A DNA stretch of 64,000 nt from Shewanella sp. Isolate11 (GCF_022398315.1 NZ_JAKEVF010000001.1:432669-496668); one strand, 5' to 3'. Counted from the first letter of the stretch, positions 16,572 to 25,952 are shown. Notes: generated by a model not told the origin, from the sequence alone. Numbers and translations are program-made.

Positions 16572-17920
16572 ACTTGTCTTTAACCAGTAAGCTTATCTTA
16601 GGTAATCTCGTTGCCACTCTCTTAGGCATGAGCTGTATCTTATGGCTGCTGGCCAGCGTTAAGCCTCAGTTGTTTGCTGAGTTGAGTGGGCTGGTAATTG
16701 CAGCCTGTCTGTTGTTTGGAATCTTGCTCTCTTGGGGCGTGAGTCACTTCATGACTCGCTCGCTAAATAAGGGATTGAAGGCGCTTGAAGTTGGCCTGCT
16801 TAATTTCAAAGATAATGATTTCAGTGTCCATATTCCTATTCAAGGAGACAGTCAGCTAAAGTCATTGGCTAGTCTGTTTAACGAGTCTGCCGCGGTATTG
16901 CGCCGGGAACGTCAATATATTTATCAGCGCGAACTCTTGCTCGATAAGGTAATTCAAAGCTCTCCTAATGTGATGTTATTGCTCGATGATCGCCAACGGG
17001 TGATCTATGCCAACGATGCCGCTCGTCACCTGTTTGCTCAGGGAACTCGCATCGAAGGGGGACTTCTGCCAGACCTGCTAGAAGGCAAGAGTGAAGAGCT
17101 GGTCTGCGCCCTGAGCAATCCTAAAGGCGGATTGTTTACTTTGCCAAGTCAGGAGGAAGAGGGCGAAGATGAGACTTGGCATCTGTCGCGAGGACGCTTC
17201 TTGCTCAATGGTCAGTATCATCATTTGATCCTGCTAAAGCAGATGACCCGAGAGCTTAATCGTCAGGAAGTTGCGGTATGGAAAAAGGTGATCCGCATTA
17301 TCAGTCATGAACTGAATAATTCGGTGGCGCCCATTGCCTCTATGGTTAAATCTGGACGAAAAATAACTGCCCACCTTGAAGATGAGAAACTACAACTGAT
17401 CTTCGACACTATTGAGGATAGAACCCATCATCTTAGCCAGTTTATCTTTAATTATGCCCGTTTCGCTAAGCTGCCCCTACCGAAAAAGAGTGCGGTTGAT
17501 TGGGTTAAGTTTACTGCGCAGTTAGCTCAACATTTTGACTTTAAACTGATTGGTGAGCTTCCTCAGCAATCCGGTTATTTCGACCTGATCCAGCTTGAAC
17601 AAGTGCTACTGAATCTGCTGAAAAATGCCCATGAATCTGGCTCAGCCCCCGAGGATGTTTCCCTGCATATTTACAGCCATTTGTTAGCGGATGGTGTGTC
17701 AGGGGTATCAATAGAAGTTAAAGATGCGGGCACTGGGATGCCGCCAGAAGTACTGCCACAGGCTCTGTTGCCTTTTTACTCCACCAAACAATCGGGTACA
17801 GGCTTAGGTTTACCTTTATGTCGAGAGATCATCGAGGCTCATGATGGCCGGATCAGTCTACATAACTGTGAGCCGAAAGGATTGCTGGTACGGATCTGGT
17901 TACCTAATAGTGAGTTATAA
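16568..17920 (+). CDS. Sensor histidine kinase with minimal periplasmic loop
   Basis: 450-residue kinase. Two TM helices (about 9-31 and 38-60) are separated by only a handful of residues (VKPQLFAE), so there is almost no periplasmic sensor. HAMP-like and PAS regions (about 62-225) follow. The H-box IRIISHELNNSVAPIASM has H247; the HATPase domain has N-box LLNLLKNAHESG, G1 KDAGTGMPPE and G2 GTGLGLPLCREI. The ATGA overlap with the regulator gene indicates translational coupling and a cognate pair. Such two-helix sensors often respond to a membrane partner, and the exporter in this operon is the natural candidate. Confidence 0.92.
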   Translation: MNLSLTSKLILGNLVATLLGMSCILWLLASVKPQLFAELSGLVIAACLLFGILLSWGVSHFMTRSLNKGLKALEVGLLNFKDNDFSVHIPIQGDSQLKSLASLFNESAAVLRRERQYIYQRELLLDKVIQSSPNVMLLLDDRQRVIYANDAARHLFAQGTRIEGGLLPDLLEGKSEELVCALSNPKGGLFTLPSQEEEGEDETWHLSRGRFLLNGQYHHLILLKQMTRELNRQEVAVWKKVIRIISHELNNSVAPIASMVKSGRKITAHLEDEKLQLIFDTIEDRTHHLSQFIFNYARFAKLPLPKKSAVDWVKFTAQLAQHFDFKLIGELPQQSGYFDLIQLEQVLLNLLKNAHESGSAPEDVSLHIYSHLLADGVSGVSIEVKDAGTGMPPEVLPQALLPFYSTKQSGTGLGLPLCREIIEAHDGRISLHNCEPKGLLVRIWLPNSEL

Positions 17921-17947
17921 AAAACACCGCTAACAGGCGGTGTTTTT
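17921..17947. terminator. Bidirectional terminator between the efflux operon and pyrC
   Basis: AAAACACCGC (17921-17930) and GCGGTGTTTT (17937-17946) form a 10-bp stem with a 6-nt loop. A run of A on one side and T on the other lets it serve both convergent units. Confidence 0.88.
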
Positions 17948-17974
17948 ATAGAGTTAGTATCGCTAGTTGTGACG

Positions 17975-19003
17975 TTAAGCTTCAACCTGCCAGTCAATGC
18001 TCTCACCAGCACGAATCGGCACGACACCTGAATCACCTAATGGATAAGTCGCTGGAACTTGCCATGGACGTTTCACTAAGGTGATGGTATCGCTATTGCG
18101 TGGCAGGCCGTAGAAGTCAGGGCCGTTAAAGCTAGCGAAGGCTTCTAATTTGTCTAGCGCGTTCACTGACTCGAAGGCTTCGGCATATAACTCGATGGCC
18201 GCATGCGCAGTATATGAACCCGCACAGCCACAAGCGGCTTCTTTGCGATCTTTAGTGTGCGGCGCTGAATCTGTACCGAGGAAAAACTTCTTATTACCGC
18301 TGGCCGCAGCTGCAAGTAAAGCTTGCTGGTGAATATTTCGCTTCAGGATAGGTAAACAATAGAAGTGTGGACGAATACCGCCAGCCAGCATGTGATTACG
18401 GTTATACAACAGGTGATGGGCTGTAATGGTTGCTGCAACATTGTCGCCCGCACAGGTGACGAAATCGACCGCATCTTTAGTGGTAATATGTTCCAGCACT
18501 ATCTTCAATTTTGGAAAATCGTGCACCACTTTTTTTAGGGTATTTTCGATAAACACCGCTTCTCTGTCGAAGATGTCTATGGCTGAGTCGGTGACTTCAC
18601 CGTGAACCAAAAACAGCATACCCACTTCCTGCATCGCTTCGAGTACCGGGTAGATATTGCTTACGTCGGTGACGCCAGAATCTGAGTTAGTTGTCGCGCC
18701 CGCAGGATAGAGTTTCGCGGCCACTACTTTACCTGAGGCTTTTGCCGCTCGAATATCTTCAGCCGTTGTATTGTCGGTGAGATATAGCACCATCAAGGGT
18801 TCAAACTGGGTCGTCGATACAGATTTAATGCGCTCGTAATAAGCCAGTGCGCTATCAACATTTGTTGCTGGTGGCACTAGGTTAGGCATGATGATGGCGC
18901 GTCCCATGTAGCGGCCAGCATCTTTAACGGTATCGGCAAGAACGTCACCATCGCGTAGGTGGATATGCCAGTCATCGGGGCGAGTAATCGTTAGTGTGGT
19001 CAT
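17975..19003 (-). CDS. pyrC: Dihydroorotase, class II
   Basis: Zinc amidohydrolase that cyclises carbamoyl-aspartate to dihydroorotate in pyrimidine synthesis. The 342-aa product shows HIHLRDG with H13 and H15 as metal ligands. The carboxylated-lysine region is [13 protein letters not shown], further His ligands lie in LVHGEVTD and EHITTKD, and the catalytic Asp is in FLGTDSAPH. The frame is open upstream to 19123, but ATG at 19003 is preceded by AAGAGAT and matches the family N-terminus, so the longer form is rejected. The 269 bp upstream to the next divergent gene hold no recognisable operator. Confidence 0.96.
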   Translation of the reverse strand: MTTLTITRPDDWHIHLRDGDVLADTVKDAGRYMGRAIIMPNLVPPATNVDSALAYYERIKSVSTTQFEPLMVLYLTDNTTAEDIRAAKASGKVVAAKLYPAGATTNSDSGVTDVSNIYPVLEAMQEVGMLFLVHGEVTDSAIDIFDREAVFIENTLKKVVHDFPKLKIVLEHITTKDAVDFVTCAGDNVAATITAHHLLYNRNHMLAGGIRPHFYCLPILKRNIHQQALLAAAASGNKKFFLGTDSAPHTKDRKEAACGCAGSYTAHAAIELYAEAFESVNALDKLEAFASFNGPDFYGLPRNSDTITLVKRPWQVPATYPLGDSGVVPIRAGESIDWQVEA

Positions 19004-19272
19004 CGAAATCTCTTTGTTCAGCGTAGAGTGGCTGGATCTTATGTGGCCAAGCCAGCGCTGTAAAGGGCAAACTGAGATTGGGTTAGATTTAACCAAACCC
19101 TGTTGCTTGTTGAGGCCGATCAAAATTTCATTAATTCATTAGAGTTTTATAATAAATAAAATTTGCATGAACTGTTAAATGTAATAGACTGACGCGCATA
19201 TTTTGGCGGTAGATTGATGCGAGTTTAGGGCGTGGCAGGGCGTATTAATCGAGAGACGAATTGAGGCATTAG

Positions 19273-20925
19273 ATGAAAAAATTACTCATTATTGGTGGTG
19301 TAGCAGGTGGTGCATCGGCGGCAGCAAGAGCACGTAGACTCAGTGAAGATGCTGAGATCATCATGTTTGAGCGGGGGGAGTATGTCTCTTTTGCCAACTG
19401 TGGTTTGCCTTATCACATCAGTGGGGAAATCGATCAACGTAGTGCCTTAGTGCTACAAACGCCACAGAGTTTTAAGGCGCGCTTTAATGTCGATGTACGA
19501 GTTCAGCATGAAGTGGTTTCTATCGATGCCGCTGCTAAAACCGTGTCGGTTAAAAACCTGCTCAGTGGTGAAGTCTATCAAGAGGATTATGATGCTTTAG
19601 TCTTGTCACCCGGTGCTGCGCCTGTGGTGCCGCCCATTCCTGGTTTGATTAACCCGTTGACGTTCTCTTTGCGTAATTTACCCGATATGGACCGTATTCT
19701 CGACAGATTAAAACAGACCAAACCGACTCATGCGACGGTAGTTGGCGGTGGTTTTATTGGCCTTGAGATGGTCGAAGCCTTACGTCATCTCGGTATTGAA
19801 GTGACCCTGCTTGAGCTGTCGAATCAGGTGATGATGCCAGTGGATCTTGAAATGGCCAATATGCTGCATCAAGAGTTAGTAGCGAAAGGGGTGGATCTTA
19901 AATTAAATTGTGGCCTGCAAGCGGTTGAGCATAAAGCATCAGGTTTGAGCTTATCTCTGAGTACGGGTGAAAGTCTGGAAACTGAGCTACTGATCAGTGC
20001 GATTGGCGTGAAACCTGAGATCCGTTTGGCTCTCGACGCCGGACTAGCCATTGGTGAGCTGGGCGGTATTTTAGTCGATGAGCAGATGCGAACCAGTGAT
20101 GCGGCGATTTTTGCCGTTGGTGATGCGGTGGAAGAAACAGATTTACTCACTGGCGAGAAGGCGTTGATCCCGTTGGCGGGACCGGCTAATCGTCAAGGTC
20201 GCATTGCGGCTAATAATATCTTCGGCATGAACGAAGGTTACAACAAGACCCAAGGTACGGCGATTTGTCGCGTATTCGATTTAGCTGTGGCAAGCACAGG
20301 ATTAAATGAAAAACGGTTGCAGAAATTATCGATTCCTTATGACAAGGTTTATGTGCATGGTGCAAGCCATGCGAGTTATTTCCCTGGCGCGCATCCGGTT
20401 TCGTTAAAGCTGTTGTATAACACAGACACTGGACAGATTTTGGGTGCACAAGCCGTGGGTCGAGATGGTATCGATAAGCGTATCGATGTGTTAGCCGTTG
20501 CGATCCGAGGTGGCATGACAGTGTATGACATGCAAGAGATGGAACTGACTTATGCGCCGCCTTTTGGCTCGGCTAAAGATGTATTGAACCAAGCGGGTTT
20601 TGTAGCATCGAATGTGTTAAATGGTATGAGCCGTTTATGTCATACCAATGAGATCGATGCGGCCACCGAACATCAGTTACTGCTGGATGTGCGTAATCCG
20701 GGTGAGTTATCCAAGATGGGCGCCATAGAAGGTGCGGTGAATATTCCACTGGATCAGCTGCGTGACAGACTCGATGAGTTACCCAAAGATAAAGAAATTT
20801 TGGTTTTCTGTTATGTGGGTTTACGGGGTCATGTAGCCTATCGTATGCTGGTTAATTCAGGTTTTAAAGCGAAAAACCTCACTGGTGGTATCAAGACATA
20901 CCAGATGGTTAAGGCGCGTTACTAA
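19273..20925 (+). CDS. NADH-dependent persulfide reductase / CoA-disulfide reductase with rhodanese domain
   Basis: 550-residue FAD enzyme close in plan to Npsr of Shewanella loihica. The N-terminal FAD motif is GGVAGGASAAARARR, and the active-site cysteine C43 lies in SFANCGLPYHISG, the single-Cys centre of CoA-disulfide reductases. The NADH-binding motif is VVGGGFIGLEM near 160, followed by FAVGDAVEE and a dimerisation domain. A C-terminal rhodanese domain from about 460 has active Cys near 513 in VFCYVGLRGH. The known family reaction is reduction of CoA persulfide or polysulfide to sulfide with NADH. Two YeeE/YedE transport halves follow at once, which supports a sulfur-handling operon. 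Confidence 0.92.
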   Translation: MKKLLIIGGVAGGASAAARARRLSEDAEIIMFERGEYVSFANCGLPYHISGEIDQRSALVLQTPQSFKARFNVDVRVQHEVVSIDAAAKTVSVKNLLSGEVYQEDYDALVLSPGAAPVVPPIPGLINPLTFSLRNLPDMDRILDRLKQTKPTHATVVGGGFIGLEMVEALRHLGIEVTLLELSNQVMMPVDLEMANMLHQELVAKGVDLKLNCGLQAVEHKASGLSLSLSTGESLETELLISAIGVKPEIRLALDAGLAIGELGGILVDEQMRTSDAAIFAVGDAVEETDLLTGEKALIPLAGPANRQGRIAANNIFGMNEGYNKTQGTAICRVFDLAVASTGLNEKRLQKLSIPYDKVYVHGASHASYFPGAHPVSLKLLYNTDTGQILGAQAVGRDGIDKRIDVLAVAIRGGMTVYDMQEMELTYAPPFGSAKDVLNQAGFVASNVLNGMSRLCHTNEIDAATEHQLLLDVRNPGELSKMGAIEGAVNIPLDQLRDRLDELPKDKEILVFCYVGLRGHVAYRMLVNSGFKAKNLTGGIKTYQMVKARY

Positions 20926-20970
20926 TCTTATTGAAACACCTGAAATTGCTATTTTGTAAAGAGGTTTAGC

Positions 20971-21411
20971 ATGGTTTCTTCTTATCTCATCTCGCTGGGT
21001 GGCGGGGTGTTAATTGGTCTGGCGGCGATTTTATTGATGCTGTGCAATGGCCGTATTGCTGGGGTCAGCGGTATTTTGTCGGCAGCCTTGTGGCCTAACG
21101 CCGAACAAAAGAACGTGAAAGGCGTTAGCTGGCAATGGTATTTTTTAGGCGGCATGATAATCAGCGGACTACTGCTAGCGGCACCATTACAGTCGCTATT
21201 AGATATTATGCCTATCGACCCAGCGAGTTTTACGATTTCGACACCGATATTAGTGCTATCGGGTTTATTTGTCGGCTTAGGCTGTAGTTTAGGTAACGGC
21301 TGTACTAGTGGTCATGGTGTATGTGGGATCGGCCGTTTGTCACTACGCTCGATTGTGGCAACCTGTGTCTTCATGTTGGTGGCATTTATTGTCGCTACTT
21401 TACTGCATTAA
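20971..21411 (+). CDS. YeeE/YedE family transporter, N-terminal half-like subunit
   Basis: 146-residue membrane protein with about four TM helices and the conserved cysteine signature GNGCTSGHGVCGIGRLS of the YeeE/YedE (DUF395, PmpA) group. Related full-length proteins transport thiosulfate through relays of membrane cysteines. Here the transporter is split in two genes, this one and the next, 9 bp apart. It is preceded by AGAGG and lies 45 bp after the persulfide reductase. The substrate (thiosulfate, persulfide or another sulfur species) is inferred from the neighbour. Confidence 0.9.
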   Translation: MVSSYLISLGGGVLIGLAAILLMLCNGRIAGVSGILSAALWPNAEQKNVKGVSWQWYFLGGMIISGLLLAAPLQSLLDIMPIDPASFTISTPILVLSGLFVGLGCSLGNGCTSGHGVCGIGRLSLRSIVATCVFMLVAFIVATLLH

Positions 21412-21420
21412 GGAGCGTTT

Positions 21421-21894
21421 ATGAGTAAGTTTATTGCGCTCTTATGTGGCGTGTTATTTGGTACTGGGCTACTGATGTCGGGTCTTGCCGATCCTGCAAA
21501 AGTGTTGAGCTTTTTGAATCTTAGCTTGTTACAAACCGGTGAGTGGGATCCTTCATTGATCTTGGTAATGTTAGGAGCTATTGGGATCTATTTGCCTTTT
21601 TACTGGTTTATCGTCAAACCCAGAGCCAAAGCTAACTTAGCACCAGCATTTGCAAGTCATTATCATCTACCGACTAAAAAATTGATTGATGCGCCTTTGT
21701 TGTTAGGTGCGGCACTATTTGGTTTAGGTTGGGGGTTAGTCGGTATCTGTCCAGGGCCAGCTATTGTCAACCTATCTCACGGGGATTGGCAGATAGGTAT
21801 ATTCGTTCTAGCCATGTTAGTGGGCAGCTTTATTGCACATAAACTACATGCTTCAAGATTGTTGTTAAAAACCTCGGTAGCGGAAGACTTATAG
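21421..21894 (+). CDS. YeeE/YedE family transporter, C-terminal half-like subunit
   Basis: 157-residue membrane protein of the DUF6691/PmpB type. GVLFGTGLLMSGLADPAKVLSF is the first helix with a conserved SG-x-DP turn, and GLGWGLVGICPGPAIVNL carries the second conserved Cys motif. With the preceding gene it forms the two halves of one YeeE-type sulfur transporter. AAGGAGCG precedes the ATG, and the gene is last in the operon. A perfect 11-bp inverted repeat follows the stop. Confidence 0.9.
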   Translation: MSKFIALLCGVLFGTGLLMSGLADPAKVLSFLNLSLLQTGEWDPSLILVMLGAIGIYLPFYWFIVKPRAKANLAPAFASHYHLPTKKLIDAPLLLGAALFGLGWGLVGICPGPAIVNLSHGDWQIGIFVLAMLVGSFIAHKLHASRLLLKTSVAEDL

Positions 21895-21901
21895 TGAAGG
21901 T

Positions 21902-21977
21902 TGGCTTGCCTATTTTGCTCTAAGGTTTAGTGCTATGAGTAAAGTCGTTATTTTACTGATTGCTACTAGGCAAGCCA
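21902..21977. repeat. Perfect 11-bp inverted repeat after the sulfur-transport operon
   Basis: TGGCTTGCCTA (21902-21912) and TAGGCAAGCCA (21967-21977) are exact reverse complements separated by 54 nt. There is no T run right after it, so it is a weak terminator candidate or a small element end pair. The loop holds only an 18-codon open frame (from 21935) that I do not call a gene. Confidence 0.5.
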
Positions 21978-22013
21978 TTGGATTTAATTAAATTTTATAA
22001 GCTAGTGTAAGGT

Positions 22014-22775
22014 TTAACTATTTGACCTGAACTCGGGGTAATCAACAGCACTTTCAACTCCTATACTGGTGGAGCTACGAAAGAACATGAAGTAGTGCAA
22101 ACTTGCCGCGCTGAACCAAGAGAGGGTTAAACTCCAAACATCGTGCGACAGGAAGTGCGCTCCGCGTAGTTGTTGCGCTATGCCAAAAGCGAGTCCTAAT
22201 GTTATTCCAAAGGCCAATCCCATCCAGCGATACTCTCGTTTATATGCTAGTGCCAGAAAATACAGAGCTACCCAAGCATACCCTGAGCTGGAGTGTCCGG
22301 CAGGAAAGCATTGTCCTGTCGATGGTGTGGTTGGCTGCTCTGAAAACAGGCTAAAATATTCCGCTTTTCCGCCAAACATCTTCAGATCCCAAGGACAGTC
22401 AATATGGATAAATGTCTTGCCTAATCTAACTAAAATTAAACTGGTCGCGATGCTCAATAGCAGGAATATTAAGCCTTTTCGGTAGGGTTTAAGCTTGGGC
22501 TGCTTAAAGCTAGCGATGATAAAACCAATGATGATCACCCCCAGCAATATGATAAAGAATCGGCCTCCGACATGGAACACGTTTTCGGTTAGCCAATATT
22601 GACGTAACGGCCAATGGTCAACGCCACCTTCGAGGTGAAAGAGCCACTGACTTAAATGTACGTCGATGTGAAACCACTCAATAATGAATATACAGATGAT
22701 AAAAGCCAATGCAGGCAGTACCACGTGATTACGAACATAATCTGGTGGCGTAAAAGTATTGGGATCTTGAGTCAT
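22014..22775 (-). CDS. PAP2 superfamily membrane phosphatase
   Basis: 253-residue integral membrane protein with about six TM helices. The PAP2 phosphatase motifs are present: a basic first motif near VRLGKTF..CPWD, the second motif CFPAGHSSSGYAW with the catalytic His, and the third RGAHFLSHDVWS with the nucleophilic His and Asp. LpxE-like and undecaprenyl-PP phosphatases share this fold, so the substrate is likely a lipid phosphate at the periplasmic face. The exact substrate is not readable. It is a single-gene unit, and a hairpin lies in its upstream region. Confidence 0.85.
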   Translation of the reverse strand: MTQDPNTFTPPDYVRNHVVLPALAFIICIFIIEWFHIDVHLSQWLFHLEGGVDHWPLRQYWLTENVFHVGGRFFIILLGVIIIGFIIASFKQPKLKPYRKGLIFLLLSIATSLILVRLGKTFIHIDCPWDLKMFGGKAEYFSLFSEQPTTPSTGQCFPAGHSSSGYAWVALYFLALAYKREYRWMGLAFGITLGLAFGIAQQLRGAHFLSHDVWSLTLSWFSAASLHYFMFFRSSTSIGVESAVDYPEFRSNS

Positions 22776-22808
22776 AATTATTATTGCTTTCCAAGTGCTA
22801 ACCGCTAA

Positions 22809-22860
22809 ATTCGATATCTAATACTGATTGGTTTAATACTTTAGTACTCAGACATCGAAT
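22809..22860. repeat. 11-bp inverted repeat upstream of the PAP2 gene
   Basis: ATTCGATATCT (22809-22819) and AGACATCGAAT (22850-22860) pair at 10 of 11 positions around a 30-nt loop. The loop contains AATACTGATTGGTTTAATAC, a near copy of the ATACTGATTGGTAT repeat seen elsewhere in the window. It may be a small decayed element or an operator. Confidence 0.45.
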
Positions 22861-22959
22861 ATTTATAAGAGTTCGCTTTATTATTATTTTTGCATGCAAT
22901 GCATCATTTACATTAGATTACATTGTTAAATGGATAGCAATATAGGTGTGAAAAATGAG

Positions 22960-23409
22960 CTATTGGCTGGCGGCAAGTTTGATTGCCATGGCCAAGGCAA
23001 AAAGTCCGTTGGTGCGAGACGGACTTAATTGACCACTAAGGCCTAAATCATTGAAATACTTTTCGATATTCAGTGCCGCTATAGTTTGTGCGTCTTTGCC
23101 ATGAGTCGCAGCCAGTAACAGCGCTATTAGGCCTTTGACGATTCGCGCATCGCTGTCGGCAAGAAAATAATGCTTGTTGTCGATACAGCGATGATAAAGC
23201 CAAGCATTGCTCTCACAGCCTCTCACTTGGGCTTGTTCTACTCGAAAGCTGTCATCTAGGGCAGGTATGGATTTACCCAATAACATGATTTCACGATAAC
23301 GAGCCTGCCAATCTCCCGCTTGTTTAAAGCGTTGTAAAATCGTCTTGCCATCTAACTCTTGTGCTAAGAAGGCATCGATATTGGGAAGGTTTTGGGCTGT
23401 CGAAATCAT
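22960..23409 (-). CDS. csdE: Cysteine desulfurase sulfur acceptor CsdE (SufE family)
   Basis: 149-residue SufE-fold protein that accepts persulfide sulfur from CsdA. The acceptor cysteine C65 lies in QVRGCESNAW, the hallmark loop of SufE/CsdE. FKQAGDWQARYREIMLLGK and the C-terminal LSPSRTNGLFALAMAIK match the family throughout. It follows csdA by 41 bp on the same strand, and the pairing separates CsdE from SufE. No suf genes or tcdA lie nearby. Confidence 0.93.
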   Translation of the reverse strand: MISTAQNLPNIDAFLAQELDGKTILQRFKQAGDWQARYREIMLLGKSIPALDDSFRVEQAQVRGCESNAWLYHRCIDNKHYFLADSDARIVKGLIALLLAATHGKDAQTIAALNIEKYFNDLGLSGQLSPSRTNGLFALAMAIKLAASQ

Positions 23410-23450
23410 GCAGTTCCTTGAATTTGCTTAAGGTGATAAATGGGGTTGTG

Positions 23451-24662
23451 TTAAAGCAATAAGTCTTTAACTGAGCCCAGTGCGGCGATAAAGCGGTCGA
23501 TATCTTCAGTGCTAGTATACACGCCGATAGAGGCACGGCAGCAGCCTTTTAATTGCAGTGCTTGCATCAATGGCATAGCACAGTGATGGCCGCAACGTAC
23601 TGCTATGCCTTGTTGGTCGAGCAAAATCCCGACATCTTGATGATGTTCATTGGCCAGATTAAATGCCACCGCCCCTAAGTTATCTGCATGTGCGCCATAG
23701 AGAGTGATATCTCCTAGTGCTAACAACGACTGTTGTAAGTAGTGCAGCAGCTCAGCTTCATGTTGTCTTGTCTGTGGTTGAGGCAAAGACTGGAGAAAAT
23801 TGATGGCTTCTCCTAGACCGATAACCGCACTGATGGGCGGAGTGCCTGCTTCTAAGCGATTAGGCAAAATGGCAAATTCGGTGTTGTCAAAGCTAACGCT
23901 TTTTATCATTTCGCCACCCGTCAGCAGTGGCGTTAGGCTGTCGAGGCGATCAAATTGTCCGTAGAGGATACCCACTCCAGTAGGGCCATACATTTTATGG
24001 CCTGAGAATAGATAAAAGTCACAACCAAGATCTTGAACGTCGATATCCATATGGGCAATAGCCTGAGCGCCATCAACAATAGTTATTGCGTCAACGGCCT
24101 TTGCTTGAGCCGCCATCTGCTTAATGGGGTTAACCGTACCCAGTACATTCGATACATGGCTTAAGGCGACTAATGCCGGACGCCGTTGTAACTGTGCGCT
24201 AAATTTTGCCTGATCGATACGGCAGGTTTCATTCAGCGCGATGGCCTCAATAGTGGCTCCGGTTCGTTGAGCCAGCATCTGCCAAGGCACCAGATTGGCA
24301 TGGTGTGCGGCGGTATCAATTAAGATCAACGAGCCGGCTTTAATTTGAGAACTCAGTCCATGGGCGATGAGGTTTATGCCTTCGGTTGTGCCATGGGTGA
24401 AGATTATCTCTTCGCGCCGTTGCGCGCCGATAAACTGCTGCACGCTGTCACGCACTGCTTCATAACGGTTGGTGGCACGACTGGAGAGTTGGTGAGCCGC
24501 GCGATGAACGTTGGCATTATCATTCTGGTAATAACTATCAATGGCTTCGATCACTCGCAGAGGCTTTTGGCTGGTGGCCGCCGTATCGAGGTAACACAAA
24601 GGGTGATCCCCAAGTGTTTGAGCGAGAGCGGGAAACTGCTTACGCAGTAGATTCACGTCCAT
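23451..24662 (-). CDS. csdA: Cysteine desulfurase CsdA
   Basis: 403-residue PLP enzyme that converts cysteine to alanine and delivers a persulfide to CsdE. The PLP-binding lysine K223 lies in LFSGHKMYGPTG, upstream of which are the cofactor Asp and Gln in VDGAQAIAH. The catalytic cysteine is in AVRCGHHCAMP near residue 357. The absence of the long mobile loop of IscS, together with the RCGHHC motif, places it in group II (SufS/CsdA). It forms a two-gene operon with csdE. Confidence 0.94.
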   Translation of the reverse strand: MDVNLLRKQFPALAQTLGDHPLCYLDTAATSQKPLRVIEAIDSYYQNDNANVHRAAHQLSSRATNRYEAVRDSVQQFIGAQRREEIIFTHGTTEGINLIAHGLSSQIKAGSLILIDTAAHHANLVPWQMLAQRTGATIEAIALNETCRIDQAKFSAQLQRRPALVALSHVSNVLGTVNPIKQMAAQAKAVDAITIVDGAQAIAHMDIDVQDLGCDFYLFSGHKMYGPTGVGILYGQFDRLDSLTPLLTGGEMIKSVSFDNTEFAILPNRLEAGTPPISAVIGLGEAINFLQSLPQPQTRQHEAELLHYLQQSLLALGDITLYGAHADNLGAVAFNLANEHHQDVGILLDQQGIAVRCGHHCAMPLMQALQLKGCCRASIGVYTSTEDIDRFIAALGSVKDLLL

Positions 24663-24685
24663 CTAAGTTCCAAGGTAGATAAAGT

Positions 24686-24722
24686 AAAAAGGCGCTAAGA
24701 TCTTGGGAGATCTTAGCGCCTA
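24686..24722 (-). terminator. Terminator of tas
   Basis: Perfect 13-bp stem GGCGCTAAGATCT (24691-24703) / AGATCTTAGCGCC (24708-24720) with a TGGG/CCCA loop. It is followed on the minus strand by a run of five T. It ends the tas transcript before csdA. Confidence 0.9.
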
Positions 24723-24789
24723 TTGCAAGCGGGAATTTAGCTTAATCGATTCAGTGTTACACACAGGACTCAATGATTAAGCTGAGCCA

Positions 24790-25830
24790 TTAAGGGCAAG
24801 GAATACGGTACAGGGCTGACAGCTCGTCGAGTCGAGCTAATAATGGCTCGCTAAGGCTGACATTAATACTGTCGATGTTTTCTTTTAATTGGCTTACATT
24901 GGTAGCGCCAATAATGTTGGAACCGACAAACTGACGGCTATTAACGAACGCCAATGCCATCTGCGCCGGGCTTAATTGGAACTCCCGTGCCAGATCCACA
25001 TAAGCTTTAGTTGCATCTAATGCCATCTGTGAATTAGTGTAACGGGCAAAACGCTTAAACAGAGTGAGACGAGCACCTTCAGGCCATTGGTCATTGACAT
25101 ATTTACCGCTTAGGGCACCGAAGGCCAGAGGCGAATAGGCTAGTAAGGGTAACTCTTCACGATGAGCAATTTCAGCCATACCTACTTCGAAACTACGATT
25201 AAGCAGGTTGTAGGGATTTTGAATACTGATAATACGCGGTAAGTCGTGTTTTTCAGCAAGCTGTAGGTATTTCATGATCCCCCAAGGGGTCTCATTAGAT
25301 ACACCTATATAACGAATTTTTCCGGCTTTAACCAGAGCCGCTAAGGCTTCTAAGGTTTCGAGAATCGGGGTGTTTTTTTCGTTATCTTGCTGCTCGTAAA
25401 ACAGATCACCGAAAAAGTTGGTATTACGATTGGGCCAATGCAACTGGTATAGGTCGATGGTGTCTATTTGCAGACGAGAAAGTGAATCATCAACCGCTTG
25501 ATGTATGTTGCTCCAATCCAGCGCCATATTTGGGCGAATGCCATCACTTTTGTCACCCGGTCCAGCGACTTTTGTGGCGATGACCAAGTTGTCACGGTTA
25601 CCACGAGCCTTAAGATAATTACCGAGAATCCGCTCCGTTTCACCTTGGGTTTCAGCTTTAGGCGGTACGGGATAGAGCTCGGCGGTGTCGATGAAGTTAA
25701 TTCCTGCACCGATAGCATAATCGAGCTGTTCAAAGGCTTCGCTTTGGGTATTTTGTTCGCCCCAAGTCATAGTGCCGAGGCAGATTTTACTAACTTCAAG
25801 GCTGGAATGTGGAAGTCGTTTATAGTCCAT
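24790..25830 (-). CDS. tas: NADP(H)-dependent aldo-keto reductase Tas
   Basis: 346-residue aldo-keto reductase with the Tas N-terminus (MDYKRLPHSSLEVSKICLG). The active-site tetrad is visible: Asp in NFIDTAELY with the Tyr, Lys in VIATKVAG and His in LYQLHWPNR. LYPVPPKAETQGETE and the NADPH-binding IIGATNVSQLKENI also match E. coli Tas, which complements tyrosine auxotrophy under starvation but has no settled substrate. The frame extends to 25851; ATG at 25830 is chosen because GGAG precedes it and the alignment begins there. Confidence 0.93.
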   Translation of the reverse strand: MDYKRLPHSSLEVSKICLGTMTWGEQNTQSEAFEQLDYAIGAGINFIDTAELYPVPPKAETQGETERILGNYLKARGNRDNLVIATKVAGPGDKSDGIRPNMALDWSNIHQAVDDSLSRLQIDTIDLYQLHWPNRNTNFFGDLFYEQQDNEKNTPILETLEALAALVKAGKIRYIGVSNETPWGIMKYLQLAEKHDLPRIISIQNPYNLLNRSFEVGMAEIAHREELPLLAYSPLAFGALSGKYVNDQWPEGARLTLFKRFARYTNSQMALDATKAYVDLAREFQLSPAQMALAFVNSRQFVGSNIIGATNVSQLKENIDSINVSLSEPLLARLDELSALYRIPCP

Positions 25831-25952
25831 TCGAATCTCCAGAATGAGCAACTGTTATCACTGAGGCTAGCAAGCTTTGATATGAAACACTAGCTAAATT
25901 CAGTGGTGATTAATAACTATATTAGCTAATTGATTTCAATATGATTTATTGG

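Noticed and set aside
21935..21991. 18-codon frame (MSKVVILLIATRQ...) in the loop of an inverted repeat
   Set aside because: Too short, no clear ribosome binding site, and it overlaps the right arm of the repeat.
22970..24662. csdA-csdE as sufS-sufE
   Set aside because: No sufABCD genes nearby and the two-gene layout fits csdAE better; the family overlap means it cannot be fully excluded.
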